Of a stretch of DNA of 64,000 nt, positions 23,010 through 37,673 are shown piece after piece. Source of the stretch: Breviolum minutum Mf 1.05b.01 (taxonomy: Eukaryota; Sar; Dinophyceae; Suessiales; Symbiodiniaceae); the NCBI GenBank assembly GCA_000507305.1, contig DF239949.1, positions 66,776-130,775 on the forward strand, read 5' to 3'. How positions within the stretch are numbered: the stretch's first letter is position 1; every line of letters starts with the position of its first letter. The notes beneath the pieces are model-generated. The model made no database searches, was not told the origin of the DNA, and saw only the letters and a program-made list of their open reading frames with translations. A program made the translations under genes and the position numbers.

Positions 23010-26000
23010 GATGAAAATCAAGCATCTTTGAAGCTTGCACACCACAACCACAGCCCACCGCATCCAATAATTCACTTGCAACCATTATTGCCAGAATATC
23101 ATTGTTCTCAAACTGTTTTCTCCATTTTTTCTCCTCTCCAAGCTCATGTGGTGAACTTTTAGGTGGTGATGCACCTGGGGAGGCAACCAGGCAACCCCAA
23201 CCAACCCGCCACTTCACCCGCAAAACGTAGCCCCCCCGCCTTCAGCAGTTGCCAACGCCCCACAGGGATCTCCCAAAGCTTTGTCCAAATCGAAGCCCGG
23301 CCGTGCTAACCACCAGGCCTGCAACTTGACTTGGAGATATCTACTGGGAATCAACCTGAGCATAAATGATTATACTGAAATATACACATTTAAAAACGAT
23401 ACAATTACATTATTGTTAAATCGACTGATACATGTATACATTGTCATATACACCCACGGCGTCTCAAGAAAAAATTGTACCGACAAGGAAAACAATTAAA
23501 ACAACTCGTCGCACAACACTGCCTCCTTTCCCTGTTGCTATCTGCAAGTCCGAATCTTCAGTCTGCTTCTTGAAATTTGGCATCTCCCGAAATTGCCATG
23601 CTTTTTGGAGGAACGAATGCCACTTCCACGCAAACATCAGTCATCAACTACAGTATGTAGGCATATAGGTACACTATCAATGATGCATCCGTCCTATTCA
23701 TGTTGTTAATCTTAGAATGTCTTAAGACATGTCTTAAACACATCTTTTCTGCGCACCACTCCAGCACCAGAACCTTCATGCCACTCAACAGCAGTTGGTA
23801 AGTTTCAGCATGCTGGTGACTACGGGTGGAAGATGCCTGGCAGAAGCTCACTCAGTGACAATGATATAGAACCGACATAACCAACATGAATATTTGGTCA
23901 ATACCCCAAATCGTGGGCAACTGGGTATGCTGAAAGATGATTGGAAACCCTCAGAAATGCTAAAAATTCTATCTTGCCAGATTGCATCCTGCCTGCCAAA
24001 AGTGGAAGACTCAAAAGGATCAAACGTGATCCATCGAACGTGACACCTCTTTTTGTAACCCGTATCTTTCAACAAAAGCTGTCCATCCAGTAGTCCAGGT
24101 CCAACTTCTCTTGCACCATTGTCAAATGTTAAGCTATTCCTCCTTAAAAATCCTGGATCTGCATACCAATACATACGCCATACGCCTAAAGCGCACAACG
24201 AATTAGAGTCAACCTGCTTTTATTGACAGGCAACCTGTTTGGAAATGGCTCAATGAATCAAAAACCGCTTGGGTCACCATCTGCACATTGAAGAAGAATT
24301 CCCTCAAAAATATGTTACCATGCACATTCCTACAAGTATCATATACATATACTTGGGTTCATGGGTTGAGATGTACAAAAAATCAAACATCATCACACTT
24401 GGGAGGTGTAGCAGTGTAGCACATCCCCCCTGAAGCACCTTCCCATCTACCCCCCACCTTCACACCCACTGACAGGATAGGTCTTGCATCCAAGCCCTCC
24501 TCTTGTAGTGGACTGGGATCCTCTGAGCTAAGGAGATGCCATAGATCTCCTGAAAATCATGGAAAATCACCAGGTTTTTTTTGCTGTGAAACTGGCAAAA
24601 ATGATGCTTCTATATATAATTTATACATACCCCCCAGAAGTCTAACATAGCCCCTGAAAAATGGTGGTTGGAAGACTACTTTCCTATTGGGAAGGTAACT
24701 TTTCAGGGGCTATGTTAAACTTCGGGGAGGTATTTGTTTGGTGGAAACCATGGTGTGAAGCTGACAACTTCTCGAAGATATACAATTTGGTAGAGTTTTT
24801 TCACCTCCTGATAGTGCGTGTTGGAACAACGAATCAAGATCTCATAACGGTTTCGTTTCGATGCTGATTTATCTTTCACTGTCATGTTACCTTTTTTCTC
24901 AAAGGTGAGGTGTAACAAGAATGTATTTGCAGTTTATCGAATTTTTTGGCATGCTTTTTCAGTCTGAATCTCTTGTAGCTTCAGGTTAACATCATGATAG
25001 CTCCGTCAGTCCCATTAATTTTTGCAGCTAGGGTGCTCTGCAAGGAATAGGCCATGTCAGCAAAGAAAAGGTTCCACTCCTCAAATAACAGGTACATCCT
25101 TTAGATCAAGATAGCCTGTGAAGACCTGGTCGAACCTAAGGCTTGATTTGGAAGATCCAGGTCTCCTAGGATCACAAGGTATAATAGTTCCATCTTCAAC
25201 GTTGATACAGTACTAAATATCACGAGATTGTGGAAAAAACATAAAAAGGCCATCCTTTTGATCCAAAGCCACCAAAAAAATCTCTCCAAAATCCCTTACT
25301 TTCTAAATAATATCCATACAACTATCCCACAACTTGCAGCCGAGAAAAATCTGTACATCAAAAACCTAAACCACCAACTGAAGCCTATGAAAAAAAAACA
25401 TGCCACATCCTTCCCTCCGAAAACCCCACCCTGCGGGGCAAAGTCTCTGAGTTGTTGCTGTTCAAATAATCTCCTAAGGAAACCACCTCTTTGGATCGAA
25501 GAAAGTCGAAGTGACCATTGTTCGTTTTGACCTCGGGTGCCGCTCGGTTGGAACTCCCCGGTTGGGAGGAAGGAGGGGGAACACCGGGGTTTCGAAGGGA
25601 AACACTTCGAAATGTGGGATGTTTCGAATTTCTGGGGAGGAAATGGATGGAATGATGATTCGAATGTTTATCAGGGATGAGGCAAGAGGCAATGAAGCTC
25701 TGTCAGGTGTATTATTCAATAATATCCAAAAAACAACCAGCTTTTACGATCTCTTACACATAACAAGTACAGGTTTCCACATGTCAGCACTGCATGTACA
25801 GGATCTGAGGATCATATGTCGAGTTACCCGATATGAACTGAAGTTCTTCAGGAAGCTCGCCTCGCAGCCAGGAGGCTTAGCCAAGCAATAGAAGTGGTTC
25901 GGCAGAATCCAAGCATGGGTATTCTACCATTGTATAGAGGAACCCTCTGTAAAACACTTGACAAAAGTTGATTTCCACCATGTCAAAACCATCTTCTTTT

Positions 26001-26185
26001 AGAGATCAAAACCTCTGAACATGGTTGTCAATGCCAAGTTGCTCGGTCCCATAACCTGCGACTTGTCCAGAGATTGCGTAGCACTGCTGGGTGTCCACGC
26101 AATGTCTTTGAAACCTGTTTTTGGACTCGTTGAATGCGTGGAGTCCGGTGAAGAATTTCAGCCATCAACGATAGCTTGTTCTACT
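23010..26185 (-). CDS. cluster of minus-strand exon-like segments, unrecognised gene(s)
   Basis: In transcript order: ~26175-26010 (CVDTQQCYAISGQVAGYGTE, Cys-bearing), ~25925-25785 (HAWILPNHFYCLAKPPGCEA), ~25200-25100 (VEDGTIIPCDPRRPGSSKSS), ~25090-24990 (EEWNLFFADMAYSLQSTLAA), ~24910-24750 (KDKSASKRNRYEILIRCSNT), ~24190-23930 (WRMYWYADPGFLRRNSLTFD, then ARCHVRW-like text), ~23840-23740 (TYQLLLSGMKVLVLEWCAEK), ~23625-23515 (WHSFLQKAWQFREMPNFKKQ) and ~23180-23030 (SPHELGEEKKWRKQFENND). Their composition is protein-like and all lie on the strand of the neighbouring ankyrin gene, so some may be its upstream exons. Joins were not resolved, adjacent pieces near 25.1 kb conflict in frame, and I recognise no family. 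Some segments may be chance open frames. Confidence 0.35.
24628..24732. mobile_element. 105-bp foldback element, family C copy
   Basis: TACCCCCCAGAAGTCTAAC at the left and GTTAAACTTCGGGGAGGTA inverted at the right, with inner arms AACATAGCCCCTGAAAA and TTTTCAGGGGCTATGTT that pair perfectly. Confidence 0.8.
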
Positions 26186-26199
26186 ATGATACTGTGTCA

Positions 26200-29100
26200 A
26201 TGATCTATTTATGTATCGATCATGTTGTTTCATTTTATATTATACAAGTGTATTGTTTGAAGCAGATAACATGTATAGGTAAATAAATAATGTACATAGT
26301 ATTTAGTATAAATTATAAATATAACTTATACCTTACACCCACTAACAACTAGGGTTGGGTCAACTGAAGCAAAAACAAGCTTGAGTTGTTAAGCATCAAT
26401 GTTTCTCCCCGATCAGTGTACCAACAGTTGCAACCCACCCCAGCCCAACACCACGAAACAAACGCAAACGATGAAATGTTCACCTACTCAAACGGCCCAT
26501 GTCTTTTGGAATCAAGAGCGGGAGCTTCTGTCTAGGATGCTGGACCATAATGTTTTTCAAGCTTTTTTGAGGCAAACTCTCAAAGGAAAAGAGACCTAGA
26601 TTGTGCAAAACAGCATTTCAGTATTTGATTCACCTCCATATACTTTCGATACTTTGATCATCTTCAATGATCGTTAATGATCGCCGCCATGCTGCATGTT
26701 TGAGCCGCTTTCACAAGTGAATTCCAGAACACCGCAGTTTCCGCGCCTTTCCTATGATCTTCCTCGCATCCAAACGTGGCAGGTCGCAACGTTGCAGTGC
26801 TTTCGGGCGTCTTAGAAAGGCATCGATGCCAATGGCGCGCCGTGCCTTCAAGGCAAGGTTATATACTGGGGCAAGCGTCAAGCCACAGATTCCATGGGGA
26901 AAATGGAAAAACTTCAAGAACAAATGTGGAAAAAATGGCGCTCCCTCCTCTTGGAACACCTCCCAAAAATTTCCGGACCTAGGATGCCAAACAAAACTGA
27001 TCTTGAAAGTCAGCTTTCATTTCGGTCGGTTTTCGACCTTGCTACACAAAAGTACAGAAGAGGAAAAAGAAGAAGAACGACAACAACAACAACAACAACA
27101 ACAACAACCACGACGACAACGACGAGGACGAGGAGGAGGAGGACGACGACAATGACCCCAACGACCCCACTTCATAGCTTTTTTTGTGGCCAAGCTTGGC
27201 CTCTCGCGGCTCTGCCGCTGGCGAGGTCCATGTCGCCATGAACCATGCTGCGACCAGTGGTTTCCGAGGAACTTTATCGACTTTTCCAATTGGAACTTCA
27301 AACAAACAAAGACAAAAGCAATGCAATTGCAAAGAAGATCAAAGAAGGCATTCTGAAATCTCATTGAGAAAACTCTGTTGATCTATCTTTGATTGGTTGA
27401 GAAATGTCGCGGTGAATCTTATTGATATGTGCTGGTAAAGTGGCATGTATCCATCCGGAGGGGAGCCAGTCACACCAATCTGACGCAGCTGGGCTGTGAT
27501 AGGCATATAATTTGCATTCATCAATGCATGAGCCATTTATCCAAGACGGATTTTGGAAATGCATTGAATGTCTGCTGCAAGCAGCTCCTTTTTTACCATT
27601 TTCTCAAGCCAAGATGGCGATAAGCTGTGTTTAAAAAAACAGGGTTCAAGTTACAGCGAGAGTGGAATGGAAGGAACTCCTGGAATTTCACATACTGAAA
27701 AAAAAGCATCCTCACAGTTGCATGGCATGTTTCCATCCCAAAAGCCCCTACACATGATGTGAGATATGAGAGAACTGTGTGTGATTTACCTACCCAAGTT
27801 GTGCTGTGTCAAAGTGGTGTATCCAACTCCTGGTGGGGAAGATCCTCCTTTGCTGTCCAAATACACCGTGCAACCGTGCATGTCACAGACTGGCCTGCGC
27901 TTCTACTACTCGGGGTGGCATCCCTGGCAAATTGCACCCGGACTACGAAGAATGAAACCACAGAATGAGGCAAGCACAGTGCTATTTTTATACTATTTCT
28001 TTCATGCTTGAATCTTGAAACTCTTCTTTCTATGTCCTTTCGTTTTGTGTTGAGCCTGTGGGTATCTTGAAATGAAGCAAACGATGTTGGATGTAGTATG
28101 CGTATGAGGTATATTGCACCAGGATTTTGGCTAGCAAGATGTTGCGTACGATATGATCCGACATAGGACTTATGACGGAATTGTAATCTGGCTTGGTGTC
28201 GCAAAAATATGAAAACAGCCTTTTGGTTACATCTTTACACAACGTCCATCCGAACTCTGCAGCCACACACCTGTCCAAAGCAAGTTTGGGGCGTCAGCAA
28301 CTCCCCCTTTCAGCGGCCCCCAAAGCCACGTGGCTATGCAGAAAAATCCAAGCTTTCATGCTGAGAGTTGGCTTATTGCAAGGCACAACACACCACCACA
28401 CCCACAAGAAGTCATGGGATTTCCAAAAATTGGGTATTGGTTTATAACATTATAACCTCAGTAATAGCAGTGCGAGACTCGCCTGTCTTGAAATTTACCC
28501 CCCCAAAAAAAATGCATGTCTGAAAGCATCTGATTGGCCTACCGGCCTACACGTAAATCAAAAGCCCAGAATGACATTCACCCTACAAGTATCACAATTC
28601 AGCCATTGAATCACTATACTATGCATGGAGAGGGAAGATTAATGATTAATAATTAATAGAGATACGGGGGGGGACGCGAGCGTGCATCATGACAAGTTCT
28701 TTTTCACTCTTGGTGAAACTGTGTCTTTTTGTTTTGGCCAGTGCGGTCACAGCATGTTGCTCAAAGAAGTTCACGATCCAAATAAACAAATGTGTGCATA
28801 AACGACTGAAATGTCCAGCAAGATTGTGGAAAACAAGAAGGCCGGTCTCAACATTATGAGAAATGATACAGCCTTTATCATGACTGTTCAAATTGAAAAC
28901 TTCAATCTGGACCCACTACAGTCCACCAGATCCATGAGGTATTTCTCCTGGTCAAAACACATCAGAACAACAGCGGAGGCTACAGCAGAACTTCAGTCCA
29001 CCACTTGCTAAAGATCCCCTCTTCTCAAGCCACATGCTGCACGTCCGCAAGCGGCAATTGTTGACCAACAGCATCTGTTTCAACAGAGCCATTGGTGTTC

Positions 29101-29315
29101 AATTCAATGTTGCTGATCTGAGAAACAATGATGGATTTGTGATTTGCATGTGGAATTCTCCAAACGTCAGCTGTGTTTTCTTTTGGGTGAGTGTCACATC
29201 ATCTTCTGAATCGATCGGTTTCTGTGAATGGGAGGGACCCCTGCATCCATTGACAGTGATCATAAAGGTTGTATGCTCAACGTTCGTCACATACGTCAAA
29301 TGTCGACAATGCCAA
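26200..29315. other. no recognised gene; small CAA/GAC repeat tract
   Basis: Short open frames only. 27074-27150 is a CAA then GAC/GAG-rich repeat. Several open frames at 26.75-27.3 kb come from this composition. Confidence 0.4.
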
Positions 29316-29486
29316 CTAGTCAAGGATGCATTCCCGAAAAGTTTTTTCTGCCAGCTCACGTCCTGCAAGATCCAAAGCCTGCAAAAACAGTGGCGATACC
29401 GAGTGATTTTGGTGTTCTTCGAATCTGGTGACCCCACTATGCTCCATATTGACGGCGCGTTCACCTATGACTGGCTGGTGCAACTC
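29316..29486 (-). CDS. candidate exon, unrecognised
   Basis: Minus strand reads ELHQPVIGERAVNMEHSGV then SPLFLQALDLAGRELAEKTF to a TAG at 29318-29316. This amphipathic helical text looks like protein. The plus strand is also open here for over 160 codons (29034-29537), but with cysteine- and tryptophan-rich text that looks less natural. The strand is therefore a judgement. Confidence 0.35.
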   Translation of the reverse strand, partial: ELHQPVIGERAVNMEHSGVTRFEEHQNHSVSPLFLQALDLAGRELAEKTFRECILD

Positions 29487-29603
29487 GGGAATCAAACAAA
29501 CTCAAATGGGAGAATAAACCTCGGGTATGTAATGTAGGTACAGTAAACGAAGGTAAGTGACTCATGAATGAAGCTTCATCAAATGAATCCACTTCTCACA
29601 TCT

Positions 29604-29724
29604 TACACTCCCTGAAACATAACATAGCCTTTGAAAATAAGCCATCCCCAAAAGCAAATTCAGAAATTCATCTCACCCAACCATTGAAAATCTCAGTGGC
29701 GATATAATAGTTTCAGGGAGGGTA
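29604..29724. mobile_element. foldback element related to family C
   Basis: TACACTCCCTGAAACATAAC at the left; its inverted partner AGTTTCAGGGAGGGTA at the right. A second small inverted repeat (CTCCCATATTCATGG with CCATGATTATGGGAG) lies just beyond, at about 29735-29825. Confidence 0.6.
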
Positions 29725-29829
29725 TGTTCCCTTTCTCCCATATTCATGGAAAAGTGGAAAATCACTTTCAAAATCAAAGGAAACGAATATCGGAGGGACC
29801 CATTTTCCACTTCCATGATTATGGGAGGA

Positions 29830-31177
29830 AGGGTATGTCGGCATTTCCCTTGAATCCAACGAGCTGCGCCTGCGCCTGATGTTGAGGTCAGGCACCTCCA
29901 CGATAGGAGCTGGGACCTCTGCCCGGCAAATTTGCAGCCTGGCAGGTCCAAATGGAAACTGCAAGGCCCTACAAATCACCTGAAAATTCGGCCCGAAATG
30001 AAAAGGAATGTGATCTGAACCAAACCTTCATCAATTTGGGTTCAAAATGTTAGTTTTGGGGAGTGTTAGCACCTGGAAACTTACCTTCCTAAAAGAAACA
30101 TAGTCTTCCAACCGTTATTTTTCAGGGACTAATTTAAACTTCGGGGTGTTGAATGGTGTTTACAAACTAATGATGGAATGATGGACTGGTGGACTAATGA
30201 TGGAGGAGGAGGAGGATGACGATGACGATGACGATGAAGGTTATGGTGTCGATGCGAAGGAAACCGCATCAAATTCTACAAATCATCCACATTCAATTCT
30301 GGAAAATCCAAGCGCAGATGAGGGTTTAAAAAGAAGCGGAGCAAAACTTCCTCTGAAGGCTTGACATAAAGACAACACCTCGTTGTTACGATGTGCATCA
30401 ATGACAACTGGAGGGACCATTACTTAGGCACACACTAGACCCAGGCGCCTGGGTTGCATGCTCAGGTGGCAGCACAAGCAGGTTGTCCTCAATTGGACCC
30501 TGAAACTTTCAACATACTAAGATTAGAGCTCCTTTAGAACAATGGTTGGACAATGCGTGTTCCGAGTTCCATCTTTCTCAAGGCCCATGTCACCCGATAT
30601 CTCAGTGTTGGGGAGTGTATGAGTCATGCTGCTCCTTTTTCCAAATTCTAAGGCCTACAAGCTTTAAGTTTAACGTATTTAATTGGAATGATGTGCACAC
30701 ACTAGTGAACAATAACAAGTTGAAGGCTGTCCTTTGATGTAAGAAGCATATACTTTCTGACATATTGTGGCCAATTTTTAACCGTATCACACACTCCATC
30801 ATGATTTTCTACACGACGTCACGAGTCGCTTGTTTCTTTCGTCCCAGCTTCTGCTTTGAAACTCAAGGTCTGCATTTCACGACACATCCTTCGTGGCCGG
30901 GGGAGGCAGTGAGATTCAACGGTGGGACCATGTTTTTTAAAAATCACGCTTCAGGTTGCTCATGGCCGTTCCTGCTGCCTGTTGTTGCGAACTCTTGTCA
31001 CATATTGTCATATGTCATGTATCACATATCAACTGTCATTTGTATGTCATATTTCGTTCGATTATAATATTTAGACAACCTGTAACCTGTACCAACAATA
31101 TGGGGACTATCAAAATATAAATGTATATGTACAATATGAATATATAGACCTAACCTATCACCTGATCAGCCAAATGT
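29830..31177. other. no recognised gene
   Basis: Contains a family C fragment near 30090-30145 (GAAACATAG with CAGGGACTAATTTAAACTTC) and a short GGAGGA/GATGAC tract near 30200-30240. Nothing else is supportable. Confidence 0.4.
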
Positions 31178-31551
31178 TCATCCATCATCTTTTTCCCTCT
31201 CTGAAAGTTGGATGATTTTTGTTTCCACCCCAAAAACGACGTCTAGGCTCTCATCATCGGCCACCATCACCTCAACTGTGTATCTGCCCTTGTCGTTAGG
31301 GCCTCCTGGAGAAGTGGTGTGCCAAGCAGCGATTTTCTGTTGATGGAAGAAATCCTGCACCACCTGGGATGTATAAAACCTCTTAAGTGATGGGATAAAC
31401 TACTTCTCCTTTTCCTAGCCGGCACGTTTGAGTCGATGATCTTCCTGTTGCAATGGTGGGATATGTGATCGTTCCATGGAGGGTAACATGACATATCAAA
31501 ACATCGGACATCATCCAAAGATTTATCAAAATCTACATCGTTAAGTAGCAC
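31178..31551 (-). CDS. C-terminal exons of an unrecognised gene
   Basis: The upper exon (about 31551-31420) reads DFDKSLDDVRCFDMSCYPPW then NDHISHHCNRKIIDSN, possibly ending at a GTGCCG donor. The lower exon begins right after CATCAACAG at about 31336 and reads KIAAWHTTSPGGPNDKGRY then TVEVMVADDESLDVVFGVE to the stop at 31178-31180. The acceptor comes from a partial introner-like element. Function unknown. The C-terminal SEREKDDG tail is charged. Confidence 0.5.
31337..31415. mobile_element. partial introner-like element
   Basis: CTGTTGATGGAAGAAATCC followed by TGCACCACCTGGGA matches the termini at 57.8 and 15.4 kb, and the inner part resembles 15.42-15.46 kb (GTTTTATA). The other terminus is missing or diverged. 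Confidence 0.6.
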
Positions 31552-32596
31552 ATCTCATCAGCTTTAGGGTATGCTTCCTAGGTTTCTCCCCTTCAGCTCC
31601 TGTGACATAGCCTTCCAAGCCGTTGAAATGGGCTTGTGAGAGCCCCATCAATTGCACATGTGCCCCAACGACCAGATCACCACCTTGTGCCTGTCACATG
31701 GGAACGACCGTACTTCCAAGATAGGTCAAATCAAATCTTGATATCATGATGAAACTGGCTGACAAGCAAAAGCTCGAGTGATAATTATCTTCATTTTTGG
31801 CAAGCATCTAGAACCCAGATGGCATCAGTCAAAGATGAAGCTGCATGAGAGAGACGTCACCTAGTTCTTCCCTGTCAAACATTTCACTCCCCAAATTGGG
31901 AGGTCTGGTGCAATCAACCGGTCGACCTTCAAGCCTTTGACGTGGGGAGCAAAAAATGCATCATGAGTTCGAAAAGGAAAACACACCACAGCTATATAAA
32001 TGTAACATACCAATACCAAACATGAACGCGCATGCCACCATTCCATACTTCCACCCTTGCCCAAGAGTCATGCAATTCATCCACGCCTGCATGACTGGTG
32101 CAATACGACGGATCTGCTTCTTGGGGCAAAGACGATTGTAACCTCAGGTAGTACGAAGCATTTTCTGGAGAGAGCTCAACAGCCATCTGCTATCAAAATT
32201 GGAACCTTTGATTCCTTGCAATTGTAAAGGGGCATACCATGGCATATCCACATAGTACAAAGTTGAATGGAATAATGAATTTTAATGATACATTAGGAAA
32301 TTCATGCTGGGCTGTGCATGAACGCCTCACAACCTAATGAAAACGGGCCACATACATCACCAGAATTGATCAAACCTAAGCCAATTAGCGAATCTGACTC
32401 TGAGCACGAAAACGCCACAAAAAAACCATCGGTAGGACAAGGTAAGTGCACGACTTGACCACCTTGAAGACCATGCAGAAGTTCAAACAGTTGACATCTA
32501 GACACAAAATCTGTTGAAAGAATGACAATTCGTTCATACTGACCAGCACATATACCTGAATTAGATCTTTATCAACAAAGAGATACAAACAGTGCG

Positions 32597-32872
32597 TCAA
32601 AAAAAAACTCCAACCAAACCGATAATGAACAGGAGACCGAACATTGAAAATAAACGCGCCAACCTGAGTATCTGCAGTGGCCAAGCAGCATCTGCTGAAA
32701 CATGATGGTTTAGATTCCTAAGTGCTGGAGATTCACGGCTCTGACAAAAATGGGGACCCAATGAATCAATAGCAGTTAACAAGCCTTCTTCCTGTTCAGA
32801 AGAGCAAAAATTGAAACATGGTTCAAGCAAACCTCCGAAACATATATGCCAAAATATATACATAAATAACAA
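32597..32872 (-). CDS. exon-like membrane segment, unrecognised
   Basis: Minus strand reads EQEEGLLTAIDSLGPHFCQS, then NLNHHVSADAAWPLQILRLA, then LFSMFGLLFIIGLVGVFF, a likely membrane helix. It lies below the stop codon of the 32.95-34.5 kb gene, so it probably belongs to the next gene, perhaps the one ending at 31178. Confidence 0.4.
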   Translation of the reverse strand: MLFMYIFWHICFGGLLEPCFNFCSSEQEEGLLTAIDSLGPHFCQSRESPALRNLNHHVSADAAWPLQILRLARLFSMFGLLFIIGLVGVFF

Positions 32873-32948
32873 TTAATACATATATTGATACTACAATATG
32901 AACCAACAATGCCCAAACAGTTAGTTTACATTTAAAAGAAAAAAAGAC

Positions 32949-34565
<1,617 letters not shown>

Positions 34566-35067
34566 TATTTGTAGTGACGATCAGTGACCATCATTGCCAT
34601 TTTCCAAGGAAAAGTTTTCAGGTTGAGCGGCCCTCAAAATCAGCGGTTTTGCGGTCAAGGAACCATAATCATATTACTTGCTGTCCTGCACGCTTCACAA
34701 CTTGACCAAATCATTGATGCCATTGACGTACCAGTACCAAGTACCATGGGGCAGTGGAGTAAGTACACAGTACGGTAGTAGGGCCCCTATCTGTGGGTAT
34801 GTCGTATCTACCAATTTATTCCTAGGATTCATTGATGTAGGGTCCCAAGTGGTCTCCAAACAGTCGTGCACCATGTGTAAAGACATACTTATATATAGTT
34901 GGTGGTTTCAACCCATCTGAAATTATTAGTCAAGTTAAGTTGGATCGTTTCCCGAGGTAATGGTAAAAGTATTACTGTAAATATGTGAAACCACAACCTA
35001 AATACTTATAGTATGTTATAGTGGTTGTTCATTGTTGTTCTTTCTTACACGCATGATTATCTTCACT

Positions 35068-35553
35068 TTAGGCAATTTCTGGGGGCTGAAACTCCGCCAG
35101 GAATCGATAAGGGGCTTCGCTGATTTGAGGAAAAAAAAACTCTGTTGGCAATTGAAGGTCCCTATCGAAACACAAATGCTTGGGGCTAGATGGCATGGAG
35201 GCGTCTTCGTGAGCAGAACATGATGCAAACTTATCAAGGTTACAATCTACCCTTTCACTTACGGTCATAGATATAAACATATTCAAAAACCATCAAAAAA
35301 CTATCTACCTCCTTATGTTTGTATACATGTAAGACGATACTGTATTGAAATCAAAATAATCATCTACACAATACTTGTAGACAATGATTTTAGATTGACA
35401 GATACTTTTCCAGAAACAAATTGGTTCCTTTTGGTACAGTGCATCTACCAGCAGCCAAATCAACCCAGCAGTCCATGTTGGTGGGGGCGGCGTGGTGGTC
35501 GTGTCAGGCGGTGCCTCCACCATCACAGGGTCCAGGGCAACATATGCCCACAT
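35068..35553 (-). CDS. candidate exons, unrecognised
   Basis: 35286-35068 includes EDASMPSSPKHLCFDRDLQL followed by an acceptor-like ATCAG and SEAPYRFLAEFQPPEIA. 35553-35390 includes LDPVMVEAPPDTTTTPPPP on one frame and a cysteine-rich alternative (DVGICCPGPCDGGG) on another. They may be upstream exons of the 32.95-34.5 kb gene. Frames were not reconciled. Confidence 0.3.
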
Positions 35554-36025
35554 CTGTCCTCACAGCTTCAGACTCTTACCAAATCTGTCCTAATGTGCAC
35601 CCCTGAAAATTAACATGTTGCACAGTTGCACCTAAAAATCACCAAATTGAAAAGGAAAATCATCAGAACCTAAATCTTCATTCATTTTTGTTCCATGTTA
35701 AAATTTTCCAGGGTGTAACAAATACAGCACATAAATGCTCTAAGGTATATTTACAATCGGGCACACAGTGGATAGGGTTTTAACAGAAAAAATCATCCTC
35801 AAGCCTCAAGTACTACTGGAATCATGCAGACCAATTTGAATGGGAGAAAGGATGGGCCCCCTACTTTTAGTCAGGTACCCTCCCGTAACATGGCAATGGA
35901 AAATTATTTCAACACGAAAAACCTTGTGCCCCAACTCCAGATTGAAACATGGAAGAAATGGTCAATGATTCAATGAATTCAATAAATGGTCGTCTCTCAC
36001 TCCAATTCCCATCATGAATTATGAA

Positions 36026-36376
36026 TCAGCAGCCAGTTGCGATGTTTTCCAAGTCTGTATGACTCGATCTAACCCCAGCCGTTGCAGCCGGGTCATGGTC
36101 ACCAACTTTCGCGAGGGTTGCAAGGTTGGAGGCTGACAACAACTGGACACCACTGAGTGAATGATGAACATTTGCGGCCCCCGCGGTCATTGTTCCTAGA
36201 CACCCGGCTCCAAACAAGGGGTCTTGACCAACTTGTCTTGGATCTAACTTACTGTAAGCCTGCCGGAAAGAGAAGCGGTCGCTTCTATGAGCAGGAACCC
36301 GTTGACGCTGGCAAAGTTCAAACCAGGTTTGACAGGGCAGCGCCCCGGGCAAAAAAAAAGTGTGGGGGTCTGTCAT
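36026..36376 (-). CDS. candidate exon, unrecognised
   Basis: Open on minus for 116 codons, including RFSFRQAYSKLDPRQVGQDP, LFGAGCLGTMTAGAANVHHS and SASNLATLAKVGDHDPAATA. The text looks protein-like, but the plus strand is also open over much of the same DNA (36157-36579). No family recognised. Confidence 0.35.
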   Translation of the reverse strand: MTDPHTFFLPGALPCQTWFELCQRQRVPAHRSDRFSFRQAYSKLDPRQVGQDPLFGAGCLGTMTAGAANVHHSLSGVQLLSASNLATLAKVGDHDPAATAGVRSSHTDLENIATGC

Positions 36377-37673
36377 TGCGTGATGTGCTGAAGAATTCCT
36401 GCATAAATATCTGTGAATATCTTAGTTCAAGCAACATGTCCAATCACACATCCAACATACATTCGATCCCCGATCAGTCGCCGCTGCTGCATCTTATGGC
36501 AAGCAAACAAAAACTGACCAAACGTGCTACGTCAGAGCTTTATAAACTGCTCTTGGAGGGAGGCAATCGAATTACATAGAGGTGCCCACAGAATGTGGAA
36601 CTAAAGTGTGCCAACCGAGAGATACATGGAATGTCCAAATTGGCATCAGGTTGGCTGACGGAAGCTGTGCTTGTTCCTTCAGGTTTCTTCATTAAAACTC
36701 TCATGAATGATCTTGAAATGACGTCTGAAAAAAACCTACAAACAAAAACGGTTTGCACTCAAACAGGTTCCTTACGTTCCTTTGTCAAGATCTGTTGACT
36801 TCTGGCTATCTCATCATACATTCTAAAAGATTGGTTCCACGCAAGCTGCGAGGGTGTTTTTTAGCTTTCCGTTATTGACCTTTCATTCCATTCCCAATGT
36901 ATCATGTAGATGTATGTTGTATATTACATTATATATTACATATCAAATATTATGAAAATATGAATATATTCCATCAACACATGCGTTACAAATCGATATA
37001 TTCCCGAATTTATATGTATCGCTGTATGTACACAGTACACACCATGTCCATAAATGTAGGCTGAGTAAACCGAGCTCTTTTCTTTTTTAAACAGCAACCA
37101 GCCCTCGGTGATTGGGCTGGTTTGGTCGATTTGGGGAGGCTGATTTGGTCCAGTAGGATAAGATAGTATAAGATAGCATGGAAATTTGTCCGGTAGCTGC
37201 ACAAGACATGTCCGGATTGGGAACGGAGGCAGTTCCGCTGCTTTTCAACAGATATATCCGGTTTCAGTTCACAGGTGTCAGTGTCTAGACACCTGTGGAT
37301 ATTCGTCATTGACCCTAGGTATCATCCATGGGTTTGACATAACTCATTGGATAGTGGCCACTGGCCTTTCATCCCAAATGATTGATCCATAGTCCATGAT
37401 TCCGGTATTCATGACATGGGTTCAACCCTTCATGTTTCTTATCAATTCCACTTGGTCGTGTCAGGCCACATACATAGGAATTCATTAGTTCCATTCAGAT
37501 ACATCAGTTCTTCATCTAATTAATCATCCCCAAGTTTTCTCATTCAGGAGAATGAATATGCAGGAATGATTGCGTATTGCATACATCAATGAGAATCATC
37601 ACATAAATTCTGTTTTTTTTCACAAGCACAGCTTCCAAGGACCGAGTCAAAAGCATATCCCTCGGCCTTCATT

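Noticed and set aside
25100..25190. Kinesin-motor start suggested by LRFDQVF
   Set aside because: Only this short pattern fits. No P-loop, switch I or switch II motif was found in neighbouring exons.
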